The notes below the pieces were generated by a model that was given only the letters and a program-made list of their open reading frames with translations, ran no database searches and was not told where the DNA came from. Source: Leucogyrophana mollusca (taxonomy: Eukaryota > Basidiomycota > Agaricomycetes > Boletales). Taken from it: a stretch of 64,000 bases of DNA. The first letter of the stretch is position 1. Every line of letters begins with the position of its first letter. This document shows positions 35,913-48,195 of this stretch, piece after piece. Where the stretch lies: positions 1 through 64,000 of the forward strand of contig MU266412.1 in the NCBI GenBank assembly GCA_021014945.1. The letters are read 5' to 3'. The position numbers and the translations under genes were made by a program.

Positions 35913-38900
35913 TCATCTTGGGGCACTCACCTGCGGTGTCTCGGATGTCCTCGAAGGATGATTCAACGTGTCTGTGGCTGTTGCAACAGCGCTTTCTTCC
36001 AAAGAGGGCGTGAGCAACGTGGCGGCCTGATGCCCGGAAGAGACAGAGATGTTGGCGTTCGCGACATCCCCACCTTCCTGTTGATCCGCGGGAATAGCAG
36101 CCTGTCCTTCCACAGGAACGGGAACATCGGCCTCAAAGGATTTTGACGATAAAGTATCCACACTCAGGGATTGAACGCCCTCGGACTCGCAACGAGAACC
36201 CGTTTCCACCTCACCGTCGAGGCCTCCATCCGCGTCTGAGAATGACTTTGAATCCGCCTGCACGTCCACCGACTCCAGCCCTGGCTCTGTCCATACGACC
36301 TTCCGCTCTGCTTCCCCACGCTCCGTCTCATCTCTCCCTTCCCGCGCGAGCCGCCTCAGATACCGAATATTACCAGAGGGGGCCTTGAACTTCGCCGGGT
36401 CGAATGTCGACCTGCATAATTCTTCTTGGCTGTTACTCAGCCCAGCACTGTCCTGCGCCGTGGACTCCTGGTTCTCGTCTCCCTGGCCCTCATCATGAGG
36501 ATCAACTTCGGCGCCCCTCCTCTTCCCCCCGAAGTCCAACGCATTCCACTTCTTCTCCATCTCCTCAATCCCTTCGACGTCTGATGGGATTGCCCATGCA
36601 CGGAACTGCCGCTCCTGCGCCTCGGCGAGGTTTGTGCGGATGTCATGCGGATCAAGGGACGAGTGGGAGACCTTCCAGTGCAGAAGCCCTGTACAGGAGC
36701 TGTCAACAGGCGAAGAAAGGCGGGAAACCATGGAAAGTTGCAACGCACAAGGTGATTCGGCAGCAGCTACAGCTCTAGGGCCACGCACTGGTTTATTGTC
36801 CAAGAAACTCTCCACCTCCACGTCCAACTGAGCAATCGGCCTCGTCACATCCTCATCCCATTCCGCAGGCTCGATCCAGACACGCATCATGTCGGAGTGC
36901 TCTTTCGTCTCGAATGTGCATCTTACCGACTATTTAGGCCACACAAGACATGCATTCCATGAGCGAAGAAAAGGGAACAGAGTTGTCTTGAATTTACCTT
37001 CTCTGGGAAGGCCAGCACCACCTCATCCATTACCCGCTCCAGCATCCGCACACACTTTGCGAACACCCTCTCCCCCCTCCCGGCGCCACCGAAGAGCCGG
37101 GCGTCCATCTCCTCTAGGGAGACATACTGGAAACCGAAGATACGTGCAGTATTATGGTATGCGACGAAGACGCCGTCCATATTTCCGATGCGGGCCTGGA
37201 AGCTGGCGGGGATGGGGGCCAAGAGTTAGTGGCGAGTACGGGATCAAGCCGGGAGAGTAAGGGAAGTCATGCCATTGAGGACACACCTATATTTTAAAAA
37301 CGCGCTTCGTATAAGATCGTAATACTCTTTCTCAAAGCTTTCCATGGGTCCGTGGAGGGTGCGAATTAGGTAACCTGAGTTTTCCTGTACGATGCGTCCA
37401 ATTGTCGTAGCGCAACGAGATCACCCATTAGCCAGTGATGATATGCGGAATCACCATGCTTGCATACCTCGTAATTGAGCATATCGAGACGGATAGGTAC
37501 GGCAGCACGCGTCTTAATATCGAATACCCCTGTACCGGGAAGGCGATTGTCGACACAATCGAGCTGAGAACGCATGACAAAGCTCTTCGACTGGTAGATT
37601 CGATTTCGATAGTATTTTGTGGGGCAAGTACCGATTGCGAAGGCCGGTTTTCAGTTTTGAAAGAGCAGATAAGCGGTAGGTTCCAGGGAGGGTTTATCAT
37701 GTTACATTGCGAAAGGGTCGTTTGTAGTCACGCCAAGGAGGTAGGGGCATGAGTTGAAGAAAATCCAATCCGACTCGCAGACGCGCACCTTAGCATACCT
37801 ATACGCCTCCCTCCGTGTATCGCCATCGTCCTCCGCTTCGGGGGCTGATGGGCGGAGATACTGCGTGAACTCTGACTCAGGGACGGTGAGGAATTTCTCG
37901 AGCATGGTTCCCTGTTGCGGTTTGGGTCAGGCACATGGAATAAGGGCGCGGGTGAGACGAGAAAGGAATTGGGGTATGATGTTCACGAATGAGAAGCGAA
38001 CTGCTCACCATCCACGTTAACAGATTTTTATCTGCCTCGTCCGATTTGTCTGAGTCGATAGTGTACACTCCATCTTTATAGTTCAACACGACGGACGTGG
38101 GCATGCGTTGTCCTGGGGTGAAGTTAGTTGGCTGCGAGTCCACAAGGCGTTGGGAGGGGTGTTTGGGTTGTGGCAAAATTTGTGATATATTCAAGTCCAG
38201 CATGGGAGGGGATAAACCGTCGATTAATGACGACCAACATACGAAAGGACGCTCACCGACCTCGTGTTGGAAATGTCTACTCAGAAGTGACGTGTCGACA
38301 TCCCGGTCTCCCGATACTAGAAAGTACACATGGCTAAGCATGCCAGTGAGAGAGGATGTCGAACCCGCGAAGGTTCGGCCTTCTTGCTTTGCAAGGGTCT
38401 GCAGATCCTGAATTCATCAATAGGTATCGTCAATCATTATGAATCAATGTTTATTGATGAAAGCCAGCACAGGAGTGGGATTTGAAGGGAGTTTATCCAA
38501 CTAACCTCGTCTGCCGAACTTTTGATGAACCCTGTCACGCGCTCGAACGCGAAATCTGTGACTTTGGGCACGGATTCGACCCACGGCGTGAAGTTGTACA
38601 CGCGTGAACGCGGATCCTGAAGCCAGTGAACACCCGGGCTGAATGGACGACCATTAGTTGTAGCGCAAGTTAAAGCCAAGGAACTAACTTGAAAAGGACG
38701 CGTTCGAGGCCATGGGCAAGAGTCGCAATGGGCTTTTGGGCTGATGGAGAGACGAGATCTACGGGAAGACATTGTAGATAGGTGCAGGTGCGAGTAAGTG
38801 CCGACGGACTAACCTGTGAGGGCTACTTCCTGTTCATCTGCCAAGAAACCCTCTATGCGGCGTGTATAAGGAAGGGGGTGGAGTAGTCCATGAGGTGGAG

Positions 38901-39504
38901 GTCCACGCCGCGAAGTTCGTGGTGGTGTATCCGGAGGTTTAAGTGCTTAAATATAGCGTCAGCTGGAGCGAACTGATGCTGATATGGGACACGCACTATC
39001 CTGCCCCCAGTCATCTCGCCATTCCTCAGTTATGAACCCGTTTGTTGCGCGCGGCCCTGCACCCCGACTTACACCCCCAAACACCTCGGTGGGGTTCTCG
39101 ACTTGTTCATGTACCTCTTCAGAAGCAACTGCCTTCCTCTTACCCTTTTTGCCTTTCTTGCCTGCCTTCGGGGTCGCTACGAGCGCGTTTATGACGCTGC
39201 TTTGGTTCTCCTGTTTACGCGCGAGCGAGTCCGAGATGACCCCGTTGATATTTGCACCACTTGGGCTCGATTTTCCCTTGGATTTCCCCTTGGATTTGGG
39301 TGAGGAAGGGTTAGTGGACTTGCGGAGGATACGAAGTTTTTCGGAGAAGGTATCAGAGCTTGGGACGTCTTGTGACTTTATGGCTTCGGGCTGACTGCTG
39401 GTGTAGCGACGAATGGAATCGGAGAAAGGCTGCGGGGTGAAATGTGCCAGTGTTCCCCTGGAGAGAGAAATTCGTGGTCGGACATGTTGCAGGGCTTTCT
39501 TCAT
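35913..39504 (-). CDS. PET127: PET127-like mitochondrial membrane protein (RNA processing)
   Basis: The N-terminus (MKKALQHVRPRISLSRG...SIRRYTSSQ) is Arg/Ser-rich and lacks acids, like a mitochondrial presequence. A Lys-rich linker follows, then the PET127 core: LHPLPYTRRIEGFLADEQ, PGVHWLQDPRSRVYNFTPWVE, LTGMLSHVYFLVSGDRDVDTSLLSRHF, FTPGQRMPTSVVLNYKDGVYTIDSD, LPGTGVFDIKTRAAVPIRLDML, ARIGNMDGVFVAYHNTARIFGFQYVSLEEMD, and an acidic tail after MRVWIEPAEWDEDVTRP. In yeast, PET127 sits in the inner membrane and is needed for 5' processing and turnover of mitochondrial RNAs; the core has features of a nuclease fold (the FDIKTRAAV motif resembles a PD-(D/E)XK catalytic strand). At least nine exons. 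The 3' end is uncertain: 35913 is the stop if the last GTGAGT is not used as a donor. Confidence 0.85.
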
Positions 39505-40808
39505 CCCAGGTCGTCCCGCAAAGCCAGACGCGCCCAGCCAAAAACGATATTTTCGAGCATCGGCTTCTCAAAAATTGCCGAACCATAACCACAACATCCG
39601 GCGGGTTTTCACGGGCCGGAAGCGGTGACTTGTGTGCAACTTCCCGGGGGTTCCCTTCATCCTCTAATGTCTTTAACATCGAGTGCTCTTTGGCCGACTC
39701 ATCTCGCTGGGGGAACTCAAGATTCTGGAGAGTTGCCACACGCTATCGACTCGCATGAACTGCGAAATCCCGCCAACATGGCTGTGACGCACCCGAGACT
39801 CGACGAAAGATCTCGTCATGGCTCTCGCCCTGCGGAGTTGATGCCCGCTAACCGCCCGAATCGAACAATGACGATGGTTAACCATATGCCATAGAATAGT
39901 CGCAGCTGTGGGTTGTCTTATGGCTGTGCGCCTGAAATCTTCCAGGCAAAGGTTGGGTCTCAAGCAGATGGGAGTTTTATCGGGGAATCTCTGAGCCCGG
40001 TGCTATGTAGTATGATTGAATCTTTTCCTTGACGTTTTGCTATAGGTTATCCTTCCGTTACCGATGGTCATTCTGTCACGCACAAGCCATTGTAAGTTCA
40101 CGTGTTTCGTGGAATCGCATTGGAAGCAGCCATTCGACTTGCTACTCGGAAAGTATTATAACCGGCCTTGGCCAATTATCACAACTCTTCTTCTTTCTTC
40201 CATTCGAAAGTTCGGACTCCGGGACCCCTGATTCCCTGTCTTTCCGCTGACATGGCGTTTCGACCACCCTCCTCGAGGCATGCTGTAGATCGCGATGTGC
40301 GCGGGCATTCCTCCTGACAGGCAACGTATGTATGCTCGCATTCTGGCTCATTCCCCAAGTGTCTTCCGCAGCATTACCCGGCTTCGCCCATATTCGATGT
40401 TCCTTGTTCAGAATTATGCGGCATCAGGCTTCGCCGGGATACGCCGTCTGGCCTTATCTCAATCCCTAAGTTGGGGTGGATGCTTCTTGAAGTATTTTCG
40501 ATGTGTGTGCGGTCATGCAAGTACTAATCTTCCTCGTAGGTCCCGAATTGCCGACGCCTGAGGGCAGTACAACCAATCTGGGTGGCCTAGAAGCATAGGT
40601 TTGCCCCTGACCGGATTTGCTTCAACCCCAATATTAGATAGCCTTCGACATGAAGCGCTCGCCTCACGCTTCTAATGTGGCAGGATACTCACGTCAGACC
40701 CGCATGTCATCACCGAGGCACAGTAAATCATCTTCCTGCATAAAAGTCCGGTGGCATCGTCGAGTCAAACACGCACCTTTGACCTTGAGGCCTTACACTG
40801 TCATAACC
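39505..40808. other. 1.3-kb divergent intergenic region
   Basis: This lies between the PET127 start (minus) and the second DUF6533 gene (plus). Several short ORFs overlap on opposite strands without domains. No repeat or RNA was recognised. Confidence 0.4.
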
Positions 40809-42424
40809 ATGGGCTACGTCGACTCCGATGACCCGATACTGTTACAACGCCTGCAGATCGTCATGGTAGGTTTCTGTTGCACCTTACAAGACTGAAGGAC
40901 TAATACATTGCCGAAATCTTCAGTATTGCCGATGTACGTATGTTCGGGCCCTATGTTTGTCTCCGGTATCTTCTCATGTTCGTCATGCCTCCAGTGGCCC
41001 CTGTGGCATTATGGGTGTGTCCCGGCAACAGTCCTTTCAGTTATGCGCACTTAAATAAAGAAATTTGGCTAGGTGTTCGAATATTTTTTGACTCTAGACG
41101 ACGAGGTTAGTCGAGTCCTTTGACCGCCGCGATCAAACAACGGATCCAACAATACCTACAGATCCGTTTCATGTGGTCTAAACGCCACTGGAACCAAGTC
41201 CACGTTCTCTTCGTCATTACACGCTATCTTCCAATTATGGCGATGGTCTGCTTGATATATGGTGCGTTGCAACCATATGGAAATACCACAACTGATTGCG
41301 CGCCGCTGTTTAGAAACTCTTCCCTCTTACTTGGCGATGGAGACTGTACTTGAATTCAGCCCACCTCGACATAATTCAGACTAACCACCTACATCAGTGC
41401 TGGCAAATGTACCAAATTGGCGGATGTGCGTAGCTAATCAATAGCCTGGAATGATCCTTCATTAGTTCTTGTACAGGGACATCGGTTCTCATCATGGTGG
41501 CCACCGAGGGTTTGTCGTGTTTCTTCCACTGGTCGATCCGTATTTAATCGTCCAAAAGCGCTTCTGCTCCTGCGTACCCTCGCCTTATGGCACGAAAACA
41601 GGACGCTAAAGGCCGCATTGATTACAAGCTATGCGGTAACAAATCATTGTTTTGGCGAAAGCACGAACATCAACTGATAACTTCCTCGCAGATAGCATTC
41701 ATTGTGATTATCAGCTGCTTTGCGGTCAACTACTCCTCAGGCGTGGGCAGTATCTGCACATTCCGCTCGACTGAGTACCACACGGAAGATGAATATCAGT
41801 TGGTCACAGGCCCGTATTGGGGTGTCGCTTCGTTCGAGCTTGGTCAGCCCTTCCCTTTCTTCAGCACCGTGACCTTTTAAACGGTTTCCCCCCCAATCAG
41901 CGGTGATATGCCTAACAATATATCATGGCTATCAATCGCGGATATGCTTAGGCGAGTATTCAGGAGGACGAGTGATGAATGCATTGCGCCAAGGCAATCT
42001 GATATACGCTTGCTGTCTATTCGGTGAGTCAACACCGTACATGTGAACTGCAAGATCATTCTCATCCGCGAGGACGAAGCTATGTCCATCGGAAACATTG
42101 TCCTCTATTTTCACTTAGTGAGTTATACACCCGAATGCGGTGCCACTCTGTAACATGACATCCTACAGCCCTCCGACGGGTGGAGCGGCCTGCTCTTTGT
42201 GTGAGCGTTCTCCGCGTGTCCTCGCAAGGGCAACATTGTAGACTAAGATTTTGCTTCGTAGGTTCCAATGTGTCCTGCATGGAGCGATGGGTTCGCGGAT
42301 CACGTTTGAACTACGCCGCCGCGACGCTGGTGGAGACGAAACAACCGACTCCATTAGCTTCCCCGATATGCGGTTCGCTTTGATGCCGATGAGGTCGTAT
42401 CGAGAGCTTACGCTTGAAAACTAA
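40809..42424 (+). CDS. DUF6533-type multi-pass membrane protein (paralog of the gene at 5.8-7.4 kb)
   Basis: The first exon (40809-40865, 57 bp) encodes MGYVDSDDPILLQRLQIVM. Later exons give VFEYFLTLDDE, IRFMWSKRHWNQVHVLFVITRYLPIMAMVCLIYG, CWQMYQIGG, TSVLIMVAT, LLLLRTLALWHENRTLKAAL, TGPYWGVASFELG, IYHGYQSRICLGEYSGGRVMNALRQGNLIYACCLF and FQCVLHGAMGSRITFELRRRD, with the stop at 42422-42424. The domain order is that of DUF6533: several hydrophobic helices after a conserved N-terminal acidic segment; function unknown. Compared with its paralog, every block is matched and the first exon has the same length. A stop after LFGESTPYM in one frame is bridged by an intron, so the gene looks intact, although splicing there is tentative. 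Confidence 0.72.
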
Positions 42425-43450
42425 GCATGCGGCGGCATTACCTCGGAGAACTCTTGCGCGTTCGCGTCCACGAGTACTTGAGTGAACGAGAACCTGACCA
42501 GCGGTGGTGCAGGTCAGCAGCGACCAGATCTTCCACACCAACCACCCACGGACCGTGATTATCCCTAGAGTACAAATTCAACAATCCCTTTGTTAAGCTG
42601 GCGTCCCCGCTGTGAGTCGACCCAAGTGACGAGTACGCATGTGATACGCGGCGCGATTTTTGCTTGAAGTGGACGACAGCGTGGCTTTCAGTGATACTAA
42701 ACCTGAGGATAAGAAGGCCACTGCAAACAAGAGAAAGGGAGGCTCGACTCACCTACTGCCCCTGCAAGCACCTCTGCCGCCTGAAGTACTCCCCGAAACA
42801 AATGGCGTCCAAGCACCCCGTGTCTGCATTGTCCGACTCTGTATCACTATCCTGAAACCCCGTGTCCGAGTGTGAGTTGCCCTGGACACCGCCGCTGCGT
42901 TCGAGTACGAAAGCGTCGGACTTCGCTACGTGGAGCTCACGGTTGGGCTCGGAGGGGGGTGGTAGGCATGGGCGGGGAGAGCGAGTGGGTTGATTCTTGT
43001 GTCTTTTTTTCTGTGTCGTCGCGTCGCTCTGGCTCATGTTCCTTGTCCTTGACATTCAGGGTCGGCGATGCCAGTTCCATTGCCTATACAGAAATTTGGC
43101 GCTAGCATCCAGTTCATCGTCACTGGCTCCACTGCTCGTTACCACCCCGTTGACTTATCGATGTGGTGAGATCGATGGTCAAAGATGTTTCTGCTGGTGC
43201 GCTATAGTTCTTTCAGAGCTCCATCTACGCCGGTGGCAGCGCGCTAGATGCTAGAAAACAGAAGATATATACGAATCACACATTTGTACATCCATTGTGG
43301 GTAATCATGAGAACTTCGATCCCAACAACATGAGCGAAACCATAGGTCAAACCCAATCTGAACTGGGAGGAATATCAATAAACGTCAACGTTGTGAGAAG
43401 GACCAAAACCTACCACCAATACCAAACGCGGCATCGAGTATGAGACGACA
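42425..43450. other. Intergenic region holding a decayed RPAP1 fragment
   Basis: No intact gene was found. A 100-codon minus-strand frame (42753-43055) is Ser/Asp/Arg-rich and not recognisable. The 42985-43070 segment resembles RPAP1 intron 2 and its borders and is listed separately. Confidence 0.4.
42985..43070 (+). pseudogene. Decayed copy of the RPAP1 intron-2 region
   Basis: GTGGGTTGATT, a run ending TTTTCTTGTGTC-like T-rich sequence, GCTC..ATG.TCCTT.TCCTTGACA.TCAGG.TCGG occur in the same order and spacing as at RPAP1 53161-53235, which spans the whole 67-bp intron 2 and its 3' splice site. Similarity extends weakly leftwards over the G-rich end of RPAP1 exon 2 and fades to the right. 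Roughly 70% of bases match by eye. It is too short to code and looks like a pasted fragment. Confidence 0.5.
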
Positions 43451-46400
43451 TCAAGCCCCAGTATGAACGAACACGATCCTCTGCTCAAGGGGGACTGCTT
43501 TCTTATCCACTGTCCGCATAGCTATGTTCAGCGACGCCGCCGCCTTCGTGTAGTCCATCCCGTGCTCGAACATGTTCTTGTAGAACGCCGACACCATGTG
43601 GTGAGCGATCTCGTCGTCGACAGCCCACATCGTCCCGATCACGCTCTTGAACCCCGCAAACTGCATCCCTGCAGCTAGATGGATCACCTCGTCTGGTGTT
43701 TTCGCGTCCCCGACCGCAGTGTGACATGCGGACAGAAAGGCGAACTCCGGGTGAGGGATATCGGCATGAATGATGTCGAGAAGCGAGACGGGCTTGTCGC
43801 GCATGGCAAAACACGAGTTAAAAGCCTGAGTCGTATCTTGTTTACCGTGGCAAGCAAGATGAACCCAAGAGCTCTTGCGGAGAGCGTCCAGTGCCGCGTG
43901 TCTCGTGGCAGCAGCATCGGCTAGACGCGTGGAGGGAACAGATGTTGGCAATTGGCGTAGAACTAAGTTGAGTTCCGCATTCACTGTGACGAGTTCCTTT
44001 TCATGACTTCCGCTACTGGGCATTGCTTGACCAATTGCAGTGAACTTTGGAGCGATCGCCGACGCGGTCGTGCGGCCTCTCCTCGTCCTAATAAGGGCCG
44101 ATAGCGTTGGAGTGTATGATACGATGTATAGATCGGACATGCCCAATTCGCCCTTACGATATGGACCGGCAGCATGCAATGGCAGTAATGTGAACTTGGA
44201 TGTGGGGCACAACCAGATCCGCGAATTCGCTGGTACTTGAATATCCCCTAGCGCATGAACGATGGGATACATGACGAGATCCCAAAGCGATCGTAGTAGA
44301 TGGAATAACTGGCTCCACGTGCTGTTCCCGTGCCCAGGAACACTAGAATTAGAACGAGTCTTCAGTATGCAAGCAAACTCCGATTCCAATTCAATGACAT
44401 CTTGTAGAGTGATATCTCCAAGGGGTATATGGTGTGGAGGGCCATCCCGGAGAATGATGAGTGCGTCGCAGGAATATTTGCTGGCATTGATCACAATGAC
44501 GGGACCTTCAATGGCAGCCTGCTGGAGATCGGAGTAGAGCGGAGGTAACAGAAACCGAGAGAAACCTTCCAGCTGTCGTATTTCGCACACGACAGAATCC
44601 CATTCTTCAGCCAGGCGACGATGACGTTGTGCTTCTTCGTCACGAAAACTACTTTCATCTTGCGGCCTTCCGGACAACCTGTCAAGCTCGGAGCTGATTC
44701 GCTGAAGATCTGTCGCTAGCCTTTTGCCTTGTGCATTCACGTCAGAAAGCTGCTGGAGAGGCGTGCGGAGGTTTGCCATCTGTGTCCATATCACCCCCCT
44801 TCCCTGCTCCAGTAGTTCCACTGCAGTGCCAGGCTCATTTCGACGAAGAGCGCAAGATGCAGCATTGACCGCTAAGGAGGAAGAGACGCTTTTGAGGACT
44901 TCATGGCGCAATACAACAGATGACCTTGAGATGGCGTGGCGGTCGAGATTGCCCAAAAATACTCTGTAGGCGTTCAATGCAGAAACATGATCAAATCTCT
45001 CTGTCACTACAATCCATGCCAGCGAGTACCAGACTTGGCGCCATGAACTGCAGTTTGAGTCAGTGGAGGCCAGTTCATGGCACTGTAAAGAGATATCGAG
45101 ATCAGCCCTGCTGCCGAACTGGTCGAATCGAGCGGAAAGGTTGAGGGCGAGGGCGTGAAGTGATCCGGAACGGAAGGGGTGCCCTTGTGGGCGCAATGCA
45201 AGGGCTGCACAATTGAGTTGAATGGCTTCATTCAGGTCGACTGTGTCATGAAATTGGTCAAATCGAGTAGAAAGGACGAGGGCGAGGTTGCTCAGGGACG
45301 TGGAGTGATTGGGGTGCCCTGGTGGACACAATGCGAGGGCTGCACGATTCAGCTTGATGGCTTTGTCCAGGTCGGCTCTGTCACCAAACTGGTTGAATCG
45401 AGTGAAAAGGGTGCCAGCGAGGTTGTTCAGGGACGTGGAGTGACTGGGATGCCCCTGTGGACGCAACACGAGGGCCGCAAAATTCAGCTCGATAGCTTCG
45501 TCCAGGTCAGCTCCGTCGCCGAACTGGTGAAATCGAGCGGAAAGGGTGGAAGCGAGATTGCTCAGGAACGCGGAGTGTTCGAGGCGCCCCTGTGGACACA
45601 ATGCGAGAGCTGCACGATTCAGCTTGATGGCTTCGTCCAGGTCGGTTTTGTCACCGAACTGGTGAAATCGAGTGCAAAGGGTGCTAGCGAGGTTGTTCAG
45701 GGATAAAGAGTGGTCGGGATGCCCGTGTGGACGCAGCACGAGGGCCGCACGGTCCAGCTCAATAGCTTCGTCCAGGTCGGCTCTGTCGCCGAGCTGTCGA
45801 AATCGAGTGGAAAGGGTGGAAGAGAGGTTGCCCAGGGACGTGGAATGTTTGGGGTGCCTTTGTGGAAGTAACGCGAGAGCTGCACGGTTCAGCTCAATGG
45901 CTTTGTCCAGTTCGGCCCCGTCGCCGAACTGTTCGAATCGAGTGGCAAGGGCGAGAGCGAAGTCGTTAAGTAATTTGGAGCAGAGGGGATGCCCGTCTGG
46001 AAGCACCGCGAGGGCTGCACGGTTCAACTCAATGGCTTCGTCCAGGTCGGCTCTGTCACCAAACCGCTCGAATCGAGTGGAAAGGGTGCCAGCGAGGCTG
46101 TTTAGGGACAAAGAGTGATCGGGGTGCCCTGGTGGAAGTAGCGCGAGGGCTGCACGGCTCAGCTCAATGGCTTCGTCCAGGTCGGCTCTGTCGCCGAACT
46201 GTTTGAATCGAGTAGAAAGGGTGAGAGCGAGGTTGTTCAGGGACAAAGAGTGAGAGGAGTTTCCTGGTGGAAGCAACACGAGGGCTGCACGGTGCAGCTT
46301 AATGGCTTCGTCCAAGTCGGCTCCGTCGCCGGACTGGCCGAATCGAGTGGGAAGGATGAGAGCAAGCAAGCCCAGCGTTATGAAGCGTTTGGGGTGCCCT

Positions 46401-46727
46401 ACCGGACGGAAGAAAAGCGAGACACGATAATGATTAATTGCCTGCTCTAACTTCTCTCTATGGTGGCTCTCCTTGAAATCGGAATACATGGTGTCGGCAA
46501 AGTCATGTACGGAGCGCACAGCTGAAGGTTCCAGCTCCCTCATTTCATCCGGCCACCGAGGCTTGGCCAAGCTCTAAGAAATAGCGCCCCCGTGAGTACT
46601 GATAGTGAAGATCAAATGAATTATCTACTTCGCCAACGACGAGACGTTCAGCTTCGGTATGTACAGCTCGCTCGGCTTTCACAATGAGATGGCCTTTTTT
46701 GTGGGGTGCTTTCGCTGAGAGAGCCAT
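43451..46727 (-). CDS. TPR-CHAT protein (caspase-like protease domain with nine 45-aa repeats)
   Basis: Exon 1 (46629-46727, MALSAKAPHKKGHLIVKAERA) and exon 2 (43451-46573) give 1,073 aa. Residues ~110-515 are nine tandem 45-aa helical repeats of the form RFxQFGDRADLDEAIELNRAALALLPxGHPxHSxSLNNLAxTLST, of the TPR class. A helical linker (ALRRNEPGTAVELLEQGRGVIW) leads to a CHAT domain (~700-1073): IWLCPTSKFTLLPLHAAG, HLACHG with the catalytic His, FAFLSACHTA with the catalytic Cys, and LAAGMQFAGFKSVIGTMWAVDD. CHAT is the caspase/separase-fold peptidase family. In bacteria TPR-CHAT proteins act in antiphage immunity; in agaricomycetes such genes are expanded and uncharacterised. Both catalytic residues are intact (His942, Cys983 in the spliced numbering). 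Substrate and trigger are unknown; recognition of self or non-self is an inference. Confidence 0.88.
45131..46345 (-). repeat. Nine tandem 135-bp (45-aa) TPR-type coding repeats
   Basis: The repeats are in-frame copies of exactly 45 codons each within the TPR-CHAT gene, beginning RFGQSGDGADLDEA and ending LHALALNLSA. They are similar at the DNA level, which is why the opposite strand also stays open over much of the array. Constant unit length and near-identical cores suggest recent expansion or homogenisation, so copy number may vary between strains. Confidence 0.85.
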
Positions 46728-47989
46728 ATCTAGGGAGAAAAATCAGTCTCTACATCGCAGCAGCAGTGAGGGGTGAGGCACTTGTAAATTTGCTATCGCA
46801 TCCCAGCAGCTGCTCGGCAGTAGCTCTTGATTCCCATATCGGCTTGTCCCCTCTCAAGTCGCCCGGGAGTACCGCTTTCCAGCATTCGTGCAGATGAAGC
46901 GCAATGTATGACGCCTTGTCTGCTCTCCTGAATTCATGCCGATATGGTCAGGCTACGTGGGGATGCTGGGTCGAGAACACATACAGTGCAAAACAAGCGT
47001 TCCATTCGATGGTTGACTGAGGCGTGGGTGCCAGCTCGGCTGTCCGTCCTTGCTTTCCGTCCACCTTGACGACAACGTAGAAGCCCGTATCATTAGACGG
47101 AGACAACCCAGTGGCTCCGACGACTACAACAGCTCAAGTAAGTTTCGGACTGAGAAAGTCGGGCAATATCTCTGCGTACCTGTAAGCGAGAATTCTATCT
47201 TTCCTTCGGTGGATTCCATGTCCCCAGGAATCTGAGAGGACTCTCACGAAGGAAATTCGCCGTTGGAGAGGTATATGGCAGGGATATGAAGGGTAGGCGC
47301 GTATAGGGAAGTAGTTAGTTGGGGGCACTGCAGCTGCTTGATGCGATGCACCGTGTACATTCGGTGCGATATTATAAGCACGCCCTCACTGGGGCTTCTT
47401 GGACCTGAAGCTTGAAGGCGTGAACGTCGAACGTTCCTGAACCATCCTGTTCTGGTAGGGTGGCACCAGTACACGGTCCCACGCAACGTCGTTTGTCATA
47501 CTCGACCAGCGACGTCGTACAAAGACAATACAGAGACGGACAATATATAGCCGTTTCCGAAAACCCTGTCCCGCGTGTCCGGGCGTGGTTTTCGACCCGC
47601 GCCGCCAGGGAACCATGTTGCACTCCAGCTCGTAACGGGCGCGGGCGGCGAAATGAGGGACGGGACATATCGAGATAGATACGGGAATGAGGCCAATAGG
47701 ATGTCAGATACCTGCGTTGATTCGACGGGGGAAGTACACACCCCCAGGTACAAACATAGGCACGTGCTGACTAATACTATCGATAGGGACATCCTGGACA
47801 CACATTTCGATCTGATTCGATACAGTCGTGCAATGTCTATCTATGAGAGTCTGAGTGACCGTGAAGGTAAGTAAAATGACCGTAATTCGTGCTACAGAGA
47901 CCATGCCCATGACACCGCTCTTGAATTGCCAAGTCCAGCCATGAAACAGCGCGCTCTACAGCTTCTCCAAGATTGTTAACTTGACGAAT
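46728..47989. other. 1.3-kb intergenic region, no supported gene
   Basis: This contains the promoter of the TPR-CHAT gene and several overlapping short ORFs on both strands (for example 47244-47486 and 47496-47801, minus) with no domain. Confidence 0.4.
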
Positions 47990-48195
47990 GCATGAACACC
48001 TCCACGCACTTCCTTATCGACAGGACAGGAACAGAGCACCCGCCAGAGATGATCGATCCCCAGAGGGCTGTCCCATCCGCCTCGGACGCTACCACAATGT
48101 TGCTCAACGAACTCCTTCGGTCACGGAGTACTACTTGTTTATGCACAGCAGCTTTGTGCTATACTTGCGCTCCCGACCAAATCCAGCAAACAGTG
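47990..48195 (-). pseudogene. Fragment of NDUFV1 (complex I 51-kDa subunit), duplicated from 57.1-57.35 kb
   Basis: The sequence aligns along its length, same orientation, with 57115-57343, the part of NDUFV1 exon 3 for the GFGRERN...SGHVNNPC...[13 protein letters not shown] region. Long exact stretches are shared, such as CAGGACAGGAACAGAGCACC, GTCCCATCCGCCTCGGACGC and GCTCCCGACCAAATCCAGCA. Relative to the source there is a small insertion near 48055 and a deletion of a few tens of bases in the middle, so it cannot encode the protein. The fragment ends abruptly at the GH5-like remnant. Confidence 0.8.

Noticed and set aside
45179..46118. Plus-strand repetitive ORFs (GCTIQLDGFVQVGSV-type repeats)
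   Set aside because: They are the complementary strand of the nine TPR repeats of the TPR-CHAT gene; periodicity is inherited from the real coding strand.
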